The position numbers and the translations under genes are program-made. A model generated the notes under the pieces. The model saw only the letters and a list, made by a program, of their open reading frames with translations, was not told the DNA's origin and ran no database searches. From Luteimicrobium xylanilyticum (GTDB lineage: Bacteria > Actinomycetota > Actinomycetes > Actinomycetales > Cellulomonadaceae): a stretch of DNA of 64,000 nucleotides. The first letter of the stretch is position 1. Every line of letters starts with the position of its first letter. This document shows positions 53,542 to 62,637 of the stretch, piece after piece. The stretch spans positions 2,914,001-2,978,000 of the forward strand of contig NZ_CP045529.1 of assembly GCF_009429125.1 (NCBI RefSeq). The letters run 5' to 3'.

Positions 53542-55194
53542 TCAGGGCAGACCGAGGGTCGGGTCCTCCTGGACCGTGACCTTCCCGCCCGACGACACGC
53601 TCGGCACGGGCGCGAGCACGGAGACGAGCTGCCCGGAACCCCCGCCTGTCGGCACGCCCGACGACGCAGCCCCCACCGAGGCCACCACGCCCCAGGTGAG
53701 GGTCGTACCGCCGCTGGTGGTGACCGCGTCGACGGCGACCCCGGCGACGTCCTTGCCGGGGGCGAGCGCCCCCACGTCGATCGTGGTCGACGCGCCGGCG
53801 GCGACGGTCGTCGGGCGGCTGAGCACCTGGGCCCCGCTCGCGTCGAAGAGCCGGACGGTCGCCTTCACCTGGCCGGAGACCTTCGCGTCGGTCGAACGGT
53901 CGGCGGGGAGCGCCGACAGCACGACGGCGTCGGACGTCCCGCCCGGGAGCGCGACCTCCCCGGCGTCCGACGACGCCGCCGCCGTGTCCGGCACCGCCTG
54001 CGCCGGCACCCACGCGCGGTCCCACGGGGTCCGTGCGTCCGCCGGCGCCGGCTGGCCCTTCGCCCCGGTCGTCCCGGGACGCTGCTCGACGGCGCCCGCC
54101 ACGACCTTCTGGTCGGCGTCGACGGTCACGGTGTACGTCCCGGCGGGCAGCCCGCCGAGCGGCACGTCGACGACCTGGCCCGCGTCGAGCGCGACCTGCT
54201 CCGCGCCGCGCAGGTGCACGCGACCCTTCGGCCCCCACAGGCTCACCGTGGCCTTCGCGGCGTGGTTCGGCGCAAGGAGCCGGACGACGGGCGCCCGCGC
54301 GTCGGAGATGCTCTCGCCGCGGCTCACGACACCCGCGAGCGCCAGGTGCTGCGCCGGTGCCGTGCCGGCGACGACGTCCGAGACGCCCTGCGGGACGATG
54401 CCCGCGAGCGTGGAGTGCTGCAGGTACGCACTCACGAGCCCGCCCGACGCCCTGACCTGGACGACGAGCCGGTCGACCCCCGGCGCGGCGGCCTCGAGCA
54501 GCCGCACGACCTCCGTGCCCGCGGGCACGACGAGCGATGCGGAGCTCGCGAGGGAGATCTCGCCGTCGGGCCCCCACGCACGGACGCTGACGGTCGCGGG
54601 GGTGAGCCCGGGGTTCTGCAGGACGAGCTGCGTGCTGCTGCCGACCTTGGTGTCGCCGCCGGCCAGCCAGGCGACGGTGCCCGGGGTCTGGCAGCTCGCG
54701 GCGACCAGGCCGCGCAGGTCGCCGGACGTCGTCGTCGAGGCGACGCTCGCAGCGACCCGGTCCGCGCCGTCGTCGGGGGCGGGGGCGCGCAGCGCGAGCC
54801 CGCCGGAGACGGAGCCCTGGCGCAGCACGCTCGCGGCGTCCCCGCCGGGCGCGGCGGCGAGCGTCCCGACCTTCGAGCCGCCGAGCTTCTGGAGCGTGCC
54901 TGCCCCGGAGGCGAGGGCCAACGCGCCGAGCCGGGTCGTCGTGGGCACGGGCGAGGCCTTGAACTGGGTGTCGCCACCCGAGTCGGGGTCGGTGAGCCGC
55001 GCGGGTGCCGGGCAGACGAGCATCCGGTCGCCGGGCGCGACGTCGACCGTCGAGGTCCGATGCGCCAGCGGGTCCGACCCAGGGGCCGCGGCGGGGGGCA
55101 GGACGTGGGGCGCGAGCGCCGCCCCGCCCGCGACCAGCGCGACGGCCACGACCCCGGTGCCACCGAGCACCGTCCGCCGCCACAGCCGGCTCAT
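53542..55194 (-). CDS. DUF5719 family membrane-anchored extracytoplasmic protein
   Basis: The 550-residue protein has an N-terminal hydrophobic anchor (VLGGTGVVAVALVAGGAALA, residues about 9-28) after a short basic start, and then an all-beta extracellular part with repeated modules (LVLQNPGLTPATVSVRAWGP; TVSLWGPKGRVHLRG). These match DUF5719, an actinobacterial family of unknown function encoded beside a large GT2/membrane protein. Here the ATG overlaps the stop of that gene (ATGA), so the two are translated together and may form a complex at the membrane. There is no catalytic motif that I can identify. Confidence 0.8.
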   Translation of the reverse strand: MSRLWRRTVLGGTGVVAVALVAGGAALAPHVLPPAAAPGSDPLAHRTSTVDVAPGDRMLVCPAPARLTDPDSGGDTQFKASPVPTTTRLGALALASGAGTLQKLGGSKVGTLAAAPGGDAASVLRQGSVSGGLALRAPAPDDGADRVAASVASTTTSGDLRGLVAASCQTPGTVAWLAGGDTKVGSSTQLVLQNPGLTPATVSVRAWGPDGEISLASSASLVVPAGTEVVRLLEAAAPGVDRLVVQVRASGGLVSAYLQHSTLAGIVPQGVSDVVAGTAPAQHLALAGVVSRGESISDARAPVVRLLAPNHAAKATVSLWGPKGRVHLRGAEQVALDAGQVVDVPLGGLPAGTYTVTVDADQKVVAGAVEQRPGTTGAKGQPAPADARTPWDRAWVPAQAVPDTAAASSDAGEVALPGGTSDAVVLSALPADRSTDAKVSGQVKATVRLFDASGAQVLSRPTTVAAGASTTIDVGALAPGKDVAGVAVDAVTTSGGTTLTWGVVASVGAASSGVPTGGGSGQLVSVLAPVPSVSSGGKVTVQEDPTLGLP

Positions 55195-58100
55195 CGCAGC
55201 ACCACCCGCCGACGCCGGACGGGCAGCGCGAGCAGCACCACGACGAGGAGCAGCACGCCGGAGGACCAGAGCCAGAGCGCACGGTGGGGCGCGTCGTAGG
55301 ACACGACGAGGTGGCCTGCCTTCCCGGCGGGCACGGCGAACTCCTGCTGCCACGTGCCGCCGCCTCCCGCGGTGGCGAGCGAGCGCCCGTCGAGGGTCGC
55401 CCGCCAGTGCCGGTGGGCGTGCGACGCGAGGACGAGCGTCGTGGCGGCGTCGCGGGCGGGCAGCGTCTCGTCGACGCCCGGGCCCGGCGTCGGCAGCGCG
55501 CGGAGCACCTTCCCGTCGGCGTCGCGCAGCGTCGCCCACGCTCCGCCCGTGGACGTCTGGGCCCCGCTCGCGCCGGACAGGTCGACGCGCCAGAGCACGG
55601 AGTCCTGGCCCTCGGTCACCCGGGCGAGGCCCGGGACCGTGTCGAGCCGTGCGGTCAGGGCGGCGCGGCTCGACCCGCGGGTCGTGCCGTCGGCCGGGAG
55701 CAGGACGCCGCCCACGCCGAGGTCGGACATCGCGTCGGCGAGCCCGCGCGACGACGGCGCCACACCGTCCCCCGCGAGCTGGGCGACGACCTGCGCAAGC
55801 CGCGCCTCCGGGCTGCCGGACGCGGGAACGGTCCCGTCGAGCGCCGCGCGCGCGGCGCGGCCGTCGACGACGACCGACGAGTCGACGAGCTGCGTCCCGT
55901 CGGCGCGCAGCAGCGTGTAGCGGACGGCCCCGGTCGTCGGGACGGCGTCGAGCAGGAGGAGGCGCGCGCCGGCGGCCTGCATCTGCTGTCCGACCGGCGG
56001 GACCACGGGCGTCCCGGCGAGCGTGAGGTCGCCGACCGTGTGGTGCGTGGTGTCGACGTCCTGGGCCACCCAGGTCCCTACGGTCGCGCAGGGCACGGCG
56101 AGCGCCAGCCCGACGACGGCCGCCCGGGCGACCTGCTTGCCCCGGTGCGGCTCGTCGTAGCGGCCGCGCAGGACGGTCCGCTCGGGGAGGCCGAGCAGCG
56201 CGGCGCCGAGGAGCCCCGCCACGACGAGGCTCGTGCCCGCACCGGGCCACACCCGCACGAGGCCCGACGCGCTGGTCGCGACCGTGACCGCCGGGGCGAC
56301 GACGGCGAGCGCGAGACCCGCCGCGGCGACGACCCAGCCGACCCGGGCCGCGACGGGGCGGCGCGAGCGCACCACCGCGACGACCGCCACGGCGGCGACG
56401 GAGCCGACCAGCGACCACGACACCACGGTCGCCCACGTCCCCGCGATCCCGAGCGCGGACGTCGGGGAGGACGGCCAGCCGAGCGCACTCTGCCAGGGCG
56501 GCACGGCGTCGTACCCGGTGGGGTTCCCGGGCGTCGCGAGCAGCAGGCGCCACCCGCCGCCCTCCCGTCCCCACGTCCGGCCGACGTGCCACAGGAACGG
56601 CCCGAGGACGACGAGCGCCGGGACGGGCACGAGCAGGAGCCGCACGTACCGGCGGGGCCGGGCCGACGTGACGACGGTCGCGAGCGCGGCGACCACCACG
56701 GCGACCAGGCAGGCAGCGAGCAGCACCGGCGCACCGGCAGCGACGGGCACGAGCAGCAGGGCGGCGGCTGCGAGGGCACCGAGCGAGGGCGTCGCGAGGC
56801 GCCGGGCGGGACCGCGACCCGCCGCGTCGAGCGGGCCGGCCGCCGGTGCGATGCGGTCGTCGGCGACGACCCCGACGCCGCGCAGGGTCGCGAGCACGAA
56901 CCAGGGCAGCGCGGCGTGCGCGACGAGCGCCCCGAGCCGGCCCTGCCCGACGGCGAGCAGCAGCGCGGGCGACGCGGCCCACACGAGCGCCGCCCAGGCA
57001 CGGGCGGGGATCCATCGCGTCAGGGCGCCGGCCGCGAACCACGCGCCGAGCCCGGCCACCAGGAACGACGTCGCCAGCAGGAGGTTCACGGCGACCTGGA
57101 CGTGCCCGAACGTGAGGACCGACGCCCCGAGCACGACCGCCAGCACGGGGTCGGCGGGCGCGGCGTGACCGAACCCGGACTGCACCCAGCCGCTCGTCGC
57201 CGCCGACCACAGCTCTCCCCAGCTCGACGACGCAGGCAGGAGCGCCCCCCCGACCAGCCGCTCCCCCGAGGCGAGCGCGCCCGCGAGCGACGCGAACACG
57301 AGGCCCGTGAGCACCACGAGCGCGAGCGCGACGGCGCCGAGGGTGACACGGCGCCGGGCCGCGAGCTGCTGGAGCTCGGCGCGCTCGAGCTCGCTCGGCG
57401 CGAACGCGGAGCGCCGCAGCTCGGCGGCGCTGAGGCGGCGGTCGCGCCGCTGCGCGGCTCCCTCACGCCAGTCCTGCTGGAGCGGGCGGACCGCCCGGCG
57501 CGGGACGGTCGACGTACGGTGCGCGGAGCGGCGCGCCCGCACGAGGCCGGGCACCCGGACCAGGACGAGCAGCGGGGCGAGCAGCTCGTCGCGCGCGTGG
57601 GCGGGCTGCTTGAGCACGAGCCGGTACATGGCGCGGAACGGCGCGCACACCACGAGCCAGACAGCCAGCACGGGCAGCAGCGCGAGCGGCGCCCCCACGA
57701 GCCGCAGGTACAGCTCGCTGCGGCGCCGCGCGCCGAACGACTCGTCCGCGGCGTCCTCGAGGTCGTCGTCGTCGACGCGCAGCGCCGTCGTCGGGTCGGC
57801 CGGGTCCACCCGGTGCAGGCTGAGCTGCGCGTGCTCGACGACGGCGCCCGGCACGACCACCACGCGGTGCCCCGCCAGGCGGGCCCGCCGGCACAGGTCG
57901 AGCCCGTCGCCGAACGCGCCGAGCTCGGGGTCCGTCCCGCCGAGCTGGTCCCAGACGCCGCGGCGCACGAGCGCGCCTGCCAGCCCGACGCCGAGCACGT
58001 CGTCGCGTGCGTCGTGCTGGCCCTGGTCGATCTCGTGGGGCTCGACGACGGACACCCGCCGCCCGGCCCGGGACGTGGTGACGCCGACCTCGACGAGCTC

Positions 58101-58601
58101 GGGGATGTGCCGGCCGTCGTCGGCGAGGGTCGCGGGGCGGGGGTCGCGGGCCTTCCAGCGGCGCTGCTTGGCGCCGGCGACCGCGACGGCCGACGAGTGC
58201 TCGACGGCGCGCAGGAGGGCGCCCAGCGCACCCGCGTCGGGGGCGGAGTCGTCGTGCAGGAGCCACAACCAGGTGCCGTCGGGCTCTTCGCGCAGCGCCG
58301 CGGCGACGCCCTCGCCGAACGTGCGGGCGCGGGGGGCGGCGACGAACCGCGCGTCGCCGAGCTGGAGGTCGCCGTAGCCGCTCGTCGCCGTCGACGTCGC
58401 GACGTCGACCACGACCAGGCGGGTGGGGGCGCGGTGCTGCGCGCGGACCGCGGCGAGGGTCCGCCGGAACCAGGGGTTGGCGCCGCGCGTGACGATGACG
58501 GCGGTCACGCTCGCGACGACGGGGATCGTGCCCGTCACGGCGGACACGATCGACGCGCCGGCGTCCGCCGGCGCCGTGGACAGAGCACTCGCGTCGTTCA
58601 T
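55191..58601 (-). CDS. Large GT2 glycosyltransferase with multi-span membrane domain
   Basis: A 1136-residue protein. Residues about 30-300 form a GT-A domain: VTAVIVTRGANPWFRRTLAA, RLVVVDVATST, WLWLLHDDSAPDAGALGALL (the metal motif D-D-S-x-x-D), and LGAFGDGLDLCRRARLAGH. From about 310 there are a dozen or more hydrophobic segments, a GT-C-like layout, and the last 330 residues form an extracytoplasmic part before a final helix (WLWSSGVLLLVVVLLALPV). The GT2, DUF5719, WhiB and DUF3499 genes occur together in many actinobacteria. A wall or lipoglycan sugar transfer linked to export is plausible but not established. It is 98 bases from the WhiB gene upstream. Confidence 0.83.
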   Translation of the reverse strand: MNDASALSTAPADAGASIVSAVTGTIPVVASVTAVIVTRGANPWFRRTLAAVRAQHRAPTRLVVVDVATSTATSGYGDLQLGDARFVAAPRARTFGEGVAAALREEPDGTWLWLLHDDSAPDAGALGALLRAVEHSSAVAVAGAKQRRWKARDPRPATLADDGRHIPELVEVGVTTSRAGRRVSVVEPHEIDQGQHDARDDVLGVGLAGALVRRGVWDQLGGTDPELGAFGDGLDLCRRARLAGHRVVVVPGAVVEHAQLSLHRVDPADPTTALRVDDDDLEDAADESFGARRRSELYLRLVGAPLALLPVLAVWLVVCAPFRAMYRLVLKQPAHARDELLAPLLVLVRVPGLVRARRSAHRTSTVPRRAVRPLQQDWREGAAQRRDRRLSAAELRRSAFAPSELERAELQQLAARRRVTLGAVALALVVLTGLVFASLAGALASGERLVGGALLPASSSWGELWSAATSGWVQSGFGHAAPADPVLAVVLGASVLTFGHVQVAVNLLLATSFLVAGLGAWFAAGALTRWIPARAWAALVWAASPALLLAVGQGRLGALVAHAALPWFVLATLRGVGVVADDRIAPAAGPLDAAGRGPARRLATPSLGALAAAALLLVPVAAGAPVLLAACLVAVVVAALATVVTSARPRRYVRLLLVPVPALVVLGPFLWHVGRTWGREGGGWRLLLATPGNPTGYDAVPPWQSALGWPSSPTSALGIAGTWATVVSWSLVGSVAAVAVVAVVRSRRPVAARVGWVVAAAGLALAVVAPAVTVATSASGLVRVWPGAGTSLVVAGLLGAALLGLPERTVLRGRYDEPHRGKQVARAAVVGLALAVPCATVGTWVAQDVDTTHHTVGDLTLAGTPVVPPVGQQMQAAGARLLLLDAVPTTGAVRYTLLRADGTQLVDSSVVVDGRAARAALDGTVPASGSPEARLAQVVAQLAGDGVAPSSRGLADAMSDLGVGGVLLPADGTTRGSSRAALTARLDTVPGLARVTEGQDSVLWRVDLSGASGAQTSTGGAWATLRDADGKVLRALPTPGPGVDETLPARDAATTLVLASHAHRHWRATLDGRSLATAGGGGTWQQEFAVPAGKAGHLVVSYDAPHRALWLWSSGVLLLVVVLLALPVRRRRVVLR

Positions 58602-58699
58602 GGCTCCGCCATCATGCGACGGGCCGGAGCCGAACCGTGGGACCTCAGGAGGTCGGCGCGGCGACCTGCTGCGTGCAGGCGGGTCTCGTCAGTGCGTGC

Positions 58700-59068
58700 T
58701 CAGATGGCGCGGCGCTTGAGCTTGCGACGCTCACGCTCCGACAGCCCGCCCCAGATGCCGAACCGCTCGTCGTGCGCCAACGCGTACTCGAGGCACTCCT
58801 GCCGGACCTCGCAGCCCGAGCAGACCTTCTTCGCCTCGCGCGTCGAACCGCCCTTCTCGGGGAAGAACGCCTCCGGGTCCGTCTGGGCGCACAGCGCCCG
58901 CTCCTGCCAGCTGAGCAGCGAGTCCTCCTCGGCGTCACCGAAGAGAGAGACGACCGGGGCGAGGCCCAGGTCGTGGTGGACGAGCTGCTCGGGCGCCGTC
59001 TCGGCGCCGTAGCTCGTCGTCGCGTCGGACGGGAAAACGCCGCCGTCCCCGTCGAGAAGGTTCCACAT
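58700..59068 (-). CDS. whiB: WhiB family iron-sulfur regulator, WhiB2/WhmD-like
   Basis: The 122-residue protein binds a [4Fe-4S] cluster through Cys60, Cys83, Cys86 and Cys92 (C-x22-C-x2-C-x5-C). It then has the WhiB beta-turn GIWGGLSERERRKLKRR (residues 104-120), where the basic tail contacts DNA. The acidic extended N-terminus resembles WhiB2/WhmD, an essential septation regulator that interacts with the principal sigma factor. AGGGG is six bases before the ATG, and a strong promoter lies about 50 bases upstream. Confidence 0.92.
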   Translation of the reverse strand: MWNLLDGDGGVFPSDATTSYGAETAPEQLVHHDLGLAPVVSLFGDAEEDSLLSWQERALCAQTDPEAFFPEKGGSTREAKKVCSGCEVRQECLEYALAHDERFGIWGGLSERERRKLKRRAI

Positions 59069-59116
59069 GTTTCGCCCCTTTACCTGCGGTCCTCGTGAAG
59101 AAACTGCATTGGTAGA

Positions 59117-59145
59117 ATTACACGCGTGTCATCCGTGAGCGTCAA
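59117..59145 (-). promoter_or_regulatory. whiB promoter with embedded palindrome
   Basis: On the minus strand TTGACG and TGTAAT are separated by exactly 17 bases, the best housekeeping-type promoter in the window, giving a leader of about 40 bases. The palindrome ACACGCGTGT (59120-59129) overlaps the -10 and spacer and could bind a regulator. Confidence 0.7.
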
Positions 59146-59237
59146 GCCGAAATGTGGTAGCGCTCCGGGGACGAGGGGTGAAGTTCGCGTGCAGGTCGGC
59201 GTGTCGCAGGACGCGGGCGGCCCGTGCTCACCGCCTC

Positions 59238-59243
59238 TAGGCT
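59238..59243 (+). promoter_or_regulatory. -10 box for a leaderless TIGR03089 gene transcript
   Basis: TAGGCT is followed by six bases and the ATG at 59250, the same layout as at 52968. Confidence 0.5.
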
Positions 59244-59249
59244 GAGGGC

Positions 59250-60074
59250 ATGGAGCCCGCCGCCACCCCTTCGACCTCACCACCCGGACGGCCCGGAACC
59301 GCGGCCCAGAGCCCATCAGCGCTGCTCGCACGGGTCGCCGCGGCAGGAGGCGCGCCGCGGCTCACCTGGTACGCCTACGGCGGCGAGCGGATCGAGCTCT
59401 CCGGTGCGGTTCTCTCCAACTGGATCACCAAGACGGCGAACCTCCTCGTGGAGGAATTCGATCTCGGTCCGGAAAACACGCTGACGCTGGATCTTCCTGC
59501 GCACTGGCGGGGAATCACCTGGGCGCTCGCCGCGTGGCGCGTGGGCGCGTGCGTGGACCTTCGCCGCGACGCCGCGCCCGGCGCCGTCGTCGCGACCGAC
59601 GACCCCGAGCGGTGGGCGGGCCGCGGGGCCGACGTCGTCGCCGTGAGCCTCGCGCCGCTCGCCCGCAGCTTCGGCGCCCCGCTGCCCGCCGGGGTCCTCG
59701 ACGCCGCGGCCTCCGTCATGACCTACGGCGACGTCCTCGGGTACGCACCGCCGACCGACCCTGCCGCACCCGCGCTCGTCACACCCGACGGCACCGTGAC
59801 GCACGCCGCGCTGGTCGACCGAGCCCTCACCGGTCCCGCGGGGGCACCCGCCCCGGGCTCGCGGACCCTCGTCGTGGCACGCGAGCCCGGCGGGTTCCTC
59901 CTCGACGCCGTCGCGACGTGGGCGCGCGACCGCTCGCTCGTGGCCGTGACGCCCGACGTCGCCACCCTCGCGACCTCCGACCCTGCACGCTGGGAACGTC
60001 TCGTCGCCGGCGAGCGGGTCGACGTGCTCCTCACAGAGGACACCGACCGCACCGACGAGCCGCCGGCGCGATGA
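59250..60074 (+). CDS. TIGR03089 family protein
   Basis: The 274-residue protein matches TIGR03089, an actinobacterial family that resembles a shortened N-terminal part of AMP-binding (acyl-CoA synthetase) enzymes. RIELSGAVLSNWITKTANLL, LTLDLPAHWRGITWALAAWR and VTPDGTVTHAALVDRAL are recognisable, but the full adenylation core and its phosphate-binding loop are lacking, so catalysis is doubtful. The start has no Shine-Dalgarno sequence but has a -10 box six bases upstream. It overlaps the next gene by four bases, so a joint function with that glycosyltransferase is likely. Confidence 0.8.
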   Translation: MEPAATPSTSPPGRPGTAAQSPSALLARVAAAGGAPRLTWYAYGGERIELSGAVLSNWITKTANLLVEEFDLGPENTLTLDLPAHWRGITWALAAWRVGACVDLRRDAAPGAVVATDDPERWAGRGADVVAVSLAPLARSFGAPLPAGVLDAAASVMTYGDVLGYAPPTDPAAPALVTPDGTVTHAALVDRALTGPAGAPAPGSRTLVVAREPGGFLLDAVATWARDRSLVAVTPDVATLATSDPARWERLVAGERVDVLLTEDTDRTDEPPAR

Positions 60075-61213
60075 GCACCGGCCGGGCGCGCGTCCTCCTG
60101 GTGGCGTTCACCCGCCACCACGACGACGTGCGCGTCCGTCGCCTCGTCCGCGCGCTCGCGCGCACCTCGGACGTCACCACCGCCGGGTACGGGCCGGCCG
60201 TCTCGGGCGCGCTGCGGCACGTGACGCTCGGCCCCGCGGACAGCCCGCACCCGCCCGCCACCGCCGTCGCCACGGGCTGGCTCGCCCGGGGCGTCTCCCC
60301 GCTCCTACGCTCGGCCGCGGCCCGCACCACCGCCGCCACCCTCGCGGGAGACCGCTGGGACGTCGTCGTCGCCGTCGGCGTCGACACGCTTCCCGTCGCA
60401 CGGCACCTCGCGGACGGCGCCGCGGTCTGGGCCGATGTGCGCGCCTGGCCGGACGCCGGCGCGCACGGACCGTTCGCGCCGCTCGAGCGCGACGCCCTGC
60501 TCCGGGTGCTCCACGAGGACCTCCCCCGGTGCGCTGCCGTGACGGCCGCGTCGGGCGCCCTGGCCGACCTCGTCCGACGTGAGGTGCCGGGGCTCGAGCC
60601 CGACGTCGTCGTCGTGCAGGACACCTGGCCCCGGGCCGAGCTCGCGCCGACGCCCGTGGGCGACCCGATCCGGCTCGTCCGGGCGGGCGCGGCCCGCGCG
60701 AACGCCGGGCTGGAGACCACGGTCGAGGCCGTGCGCACGCTCGGTGCCGGCTGGAGTCTCGACCTGCTCCTCGTTCCCGGCTCCGACGACGCCGTCCTGC
60801 GCCGGCTGCACGAACGGACCGCCGAGCTCGCGCAGGTGCGGATCCTGCCCGCACCCGAACCGGACGACCTGCCCGCGGCGCTGCACGGCTACGACGTGGC
60901 CACCTGGTGGGTCCCACCGACGACGACGCAGGCGTGCGCCGCCCTGCCGTCCTTCCTGCTCGCCGCGGTGCAGGCGAGGTGCGCGGTCGCCGTCGGGCCT
61001 GCGGCGCAGGCCGAGCGCCTCGTCCGGTCCTACGGCCTGGGCGCGGTCGCCGTGGACGTCTTCGCGGCGACGTGCGCCGCCTCCGTGCGACGCCTCGGCC
61101 GGGACGGGATCGCCGCCGCCAAGGAGCGGGCCGACGCCGCCGCGGGCGAGCTGTCCCGCGGCGCCGACGACACGCGGCTCACCGGGGTGCTCGACCGCCT
61201 GCGCCTCGGCTGA
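60071..61213 (+). CDS. GT-B glycosyltransferase (family 4-like)
   Basis: The 380-residue protein begins ARVLLVAFTRHHDDVRVRRL, typical of the acceptor-binding half of GT-B glycosyltransferases, followed by WDVVVAVGVDTLPVARHLAD and YDVATWWVPPTTTQACAALP; a PIRLVRAGAARANAGLETTV segment opens the donor half. The expected EX7E motif is not obvious: YDVATWWVPPTT replaces the usual region, so activity needs caution. Alternating with TIGR03089 upstream (overlap ATGA) and LCP genes downstream suggests a role in wall polymer assembly. The longer frame to 59534 is an overlap artefact. Confidence 0.72.
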   Translation: MSTGRARVLLVAFTRHHDDVRVRRLVRALARTSDVTTAGYGPAVSGALRHVTLGPADSPHPPATAVATGWLARGVSPLLRSAAARTTAATLAGDRWDVVVAVGVDTLPVARHLADGAAVWADVRAWPDAGAHGPFAPLERDALLRVLHEDLPRCAAVTAASGALADLVRREVPGLEPDVVVVQDTWPRAELAPTPVGDPIRLVRAGAARANAGLETTVEAVRTLGAGWSLDLLLVPGSDDAVLRRLHERTAELAQVRILPAPEPDDLPAALHGYDVATWWVPPTTTQACAALPSFLLAAVQARCAVAVGPAAQAERLVRSYGLGAVAVDVFAATCAASVRRLGRDGIAAAKERADAAAGELSRGADDTRLTGVLDRLRLG

Positions 61214-61303
61214 GATGCTGGCGCGGTCAGCAGCAGGTCCTTCTCCACAATCCCTCCACCGCACGCGCTCCCACGCCGCGCGGGGCCTGCGCAGCGCTCC
61301 GCT

Positions 61304-61309
61304 TAGGAT
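61304..61309 (+). promoter_or_regulatory. -10 box for the LCP gene at 61318
   Basis: TAGGAT lies eight bases before the GTG at 61318; no Shine-Dalgarno sequence is present, so a leaderless transcript is probable. Confidence 0.45.
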
Positions 61310-61317
61310 CACATCCC

Positions 61318-62637
61318 GTGACGACGAACAACGCCGCCGAGAAGGGCGCCCCCCGACACGCCCGCCTCCTGCACACGCACGGCGTCGCGAAGGTGATCGG
61401 TCTGGTCCTCGTCGGCGGCCTGGCTGCCGTGAGCAGCGGCGCCTACGCGTTCGTCCGGCACTACCAGGGGAACATCGACTCGAACGACACGTCGTTCCTC
61501 GCAGCCAAGGACAAGGCGCGGAAGGCGAAGGACCCGAGCGACCCGGACGCCGGGCACGACCTGAACATCCTCATCCTCGGGTCGGACTCGCGCGGCGGCG
61601 CCAACGGCAAGATCGTCAAGGACGACAACGGCGGTCAGCGGTCGGACACGACCGTGGTCTTGCACGTCTCGGCCGACCGCAAGCGCATCGAGATGGTGTC
61701 CATCCCGCGCGACTCCATCGTCGACGTCCCCGCCTGTCAGATCGACTCGAAGGGCCACTCGACCGGCGCGGCTCCCCACACCATGTTCAACGCGGCCTTC
61801 TCGTACGGCGCCGACAAGGCGAAGGCCCTCGGCGGCGACGAGTCCGCCCAGATCGCCGGCGGCGCCGCCTGCACCTGGCAGACCGTCGAGTCGACGACGG
61901 GCATCACGCTCGACGGCTACGTCGTGCTCGACTTCAGCGGGTTCGAGGGCATGATCAACGCGCTCGGCGGCGTCCCGATGTGCATCCCCGAGGACATCGA
62001 CGCCCCCAAGGCGGACCTCGAGCTCAAGGCCGGCTACCAGACCCTCAAGGGCAAGACGGCGCTCGGCTACGCCCGTGCCCGCGAAGGCGTCGGGGACGGC
62101 TCGGACCTGAGCCGCATCAAGCGCCAGCAGGAGCTCATGGGCTCGATCGCGAACAAGGTGTTCGCCCAGAACTTCCTGACGGACGCACCCAAGCTGCTCA
62201 GGTTCCTCGATGCCGCGACCAAGTCGCTGCACACCTCCAAGACGGACGGCGGGCTCAACCTCAGCTCGGTCACGAGCATCGCCGGCCTCGCGCTGAGCCT
62301 TCGCCACCTCGACTCCTCGAACATCACGTTCCTCACGATCCCGAACGGCGCCGACCCCACGAACCCCAACCGGGTGGTGTGGACCGAGCCGGCCGCGTCC
62401 GAGATCTGGAAGAAGCTCGCCGAGGACAAGCCGCTCACGGCCGCCGAGGAGAAGGCCTCGAAGAAGGCCAAGTCCTCGTCGACGGCCAAGGCCACCGACA
62501 AGGCGACGAGCGGCAGCTCCGACAAGTCGTCCGACACCTCGAAGCAGTCGTCCTCGACGTCCACCCCGAAGAACCGGGACAAGGACGGCATCACCGCGGC
62601 CGACGTCACCAGCTCCAAGGCGGCCTGCACGTCATGA
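61318..62637 (+). CDS. LytR-CpsA-Psr (LCP) family wall-polymer ligase
   Basis: LCP proteins move polymers from a lipid carrier to peptidoglycan outside the cell. The 439-residue protein has one N-terminal helix (VIGLVLVGGLAAVSSGAYAF, about 25-44), then the LCP domain with ILILGSDSRGGANG, QRSDTTVVLHVSADRKRIEM, VSIPRDSIVDVP, NAAFSYGADKA, GYARAREGVGDGSDLSRIKR, whose Arg and Asp residues bind the pyrophosphate lipid and magnesium. The C-terminus is Ser/Lys/Thr-rich (about 380-425), perhaps wall-spanning. The GTG at 61318 has TAGGAT eight bases before it. It overlaps the second LCP gene by four bases. Confidence 0.9.
   Translation: MTTNNAAEKGAPRHARLLHTHGVAKVIGLVLVGGLAAVSSGAYAFVRHYQGNIDSNDTSFLAAKDKARKAKDPSDPDAGHDLNILILGSDSRGGANGKIVKDDNGGQRSDTTVVLHVSADRKRIEMVSIPRDSIVDVPACQIDSKGHSTGAAPHTMFNAAFSYGADKAKALGGDESAQIAGGAACTWQTVESTTGITLDGYVVLDFSGFEGMINALGGVPMCIPEDIDAPKADLELKAGYQTLKGKTALGYARAREGVGDGSDLSRIKRQQELMGSIANKVFAQNFLTDAPKLLRFLDAATKSLHTSKTDGGLNLSSVTSIAGLALSLRHLDSSNITFLTIPNGADPTNPNRVVWTEPAASEIWKKLAEDKPLTAAEEKASKKAKSSSTAKATDKATSGSSDKSSDTSKQSSSTSTPKNRDKDGITAADVTSSKAACTS

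Noticed and set aside
55005-59012. 1335-codon open frame on the plus strand opposite the GT2, DUF5719 and WhiB genes
   Set aside because: Composition is almost only Arg, Gly, Pro, Ala, Asp and His with no domain; the opposite strand holds well-defined genes. Long antisense frames are expected at this GC content.
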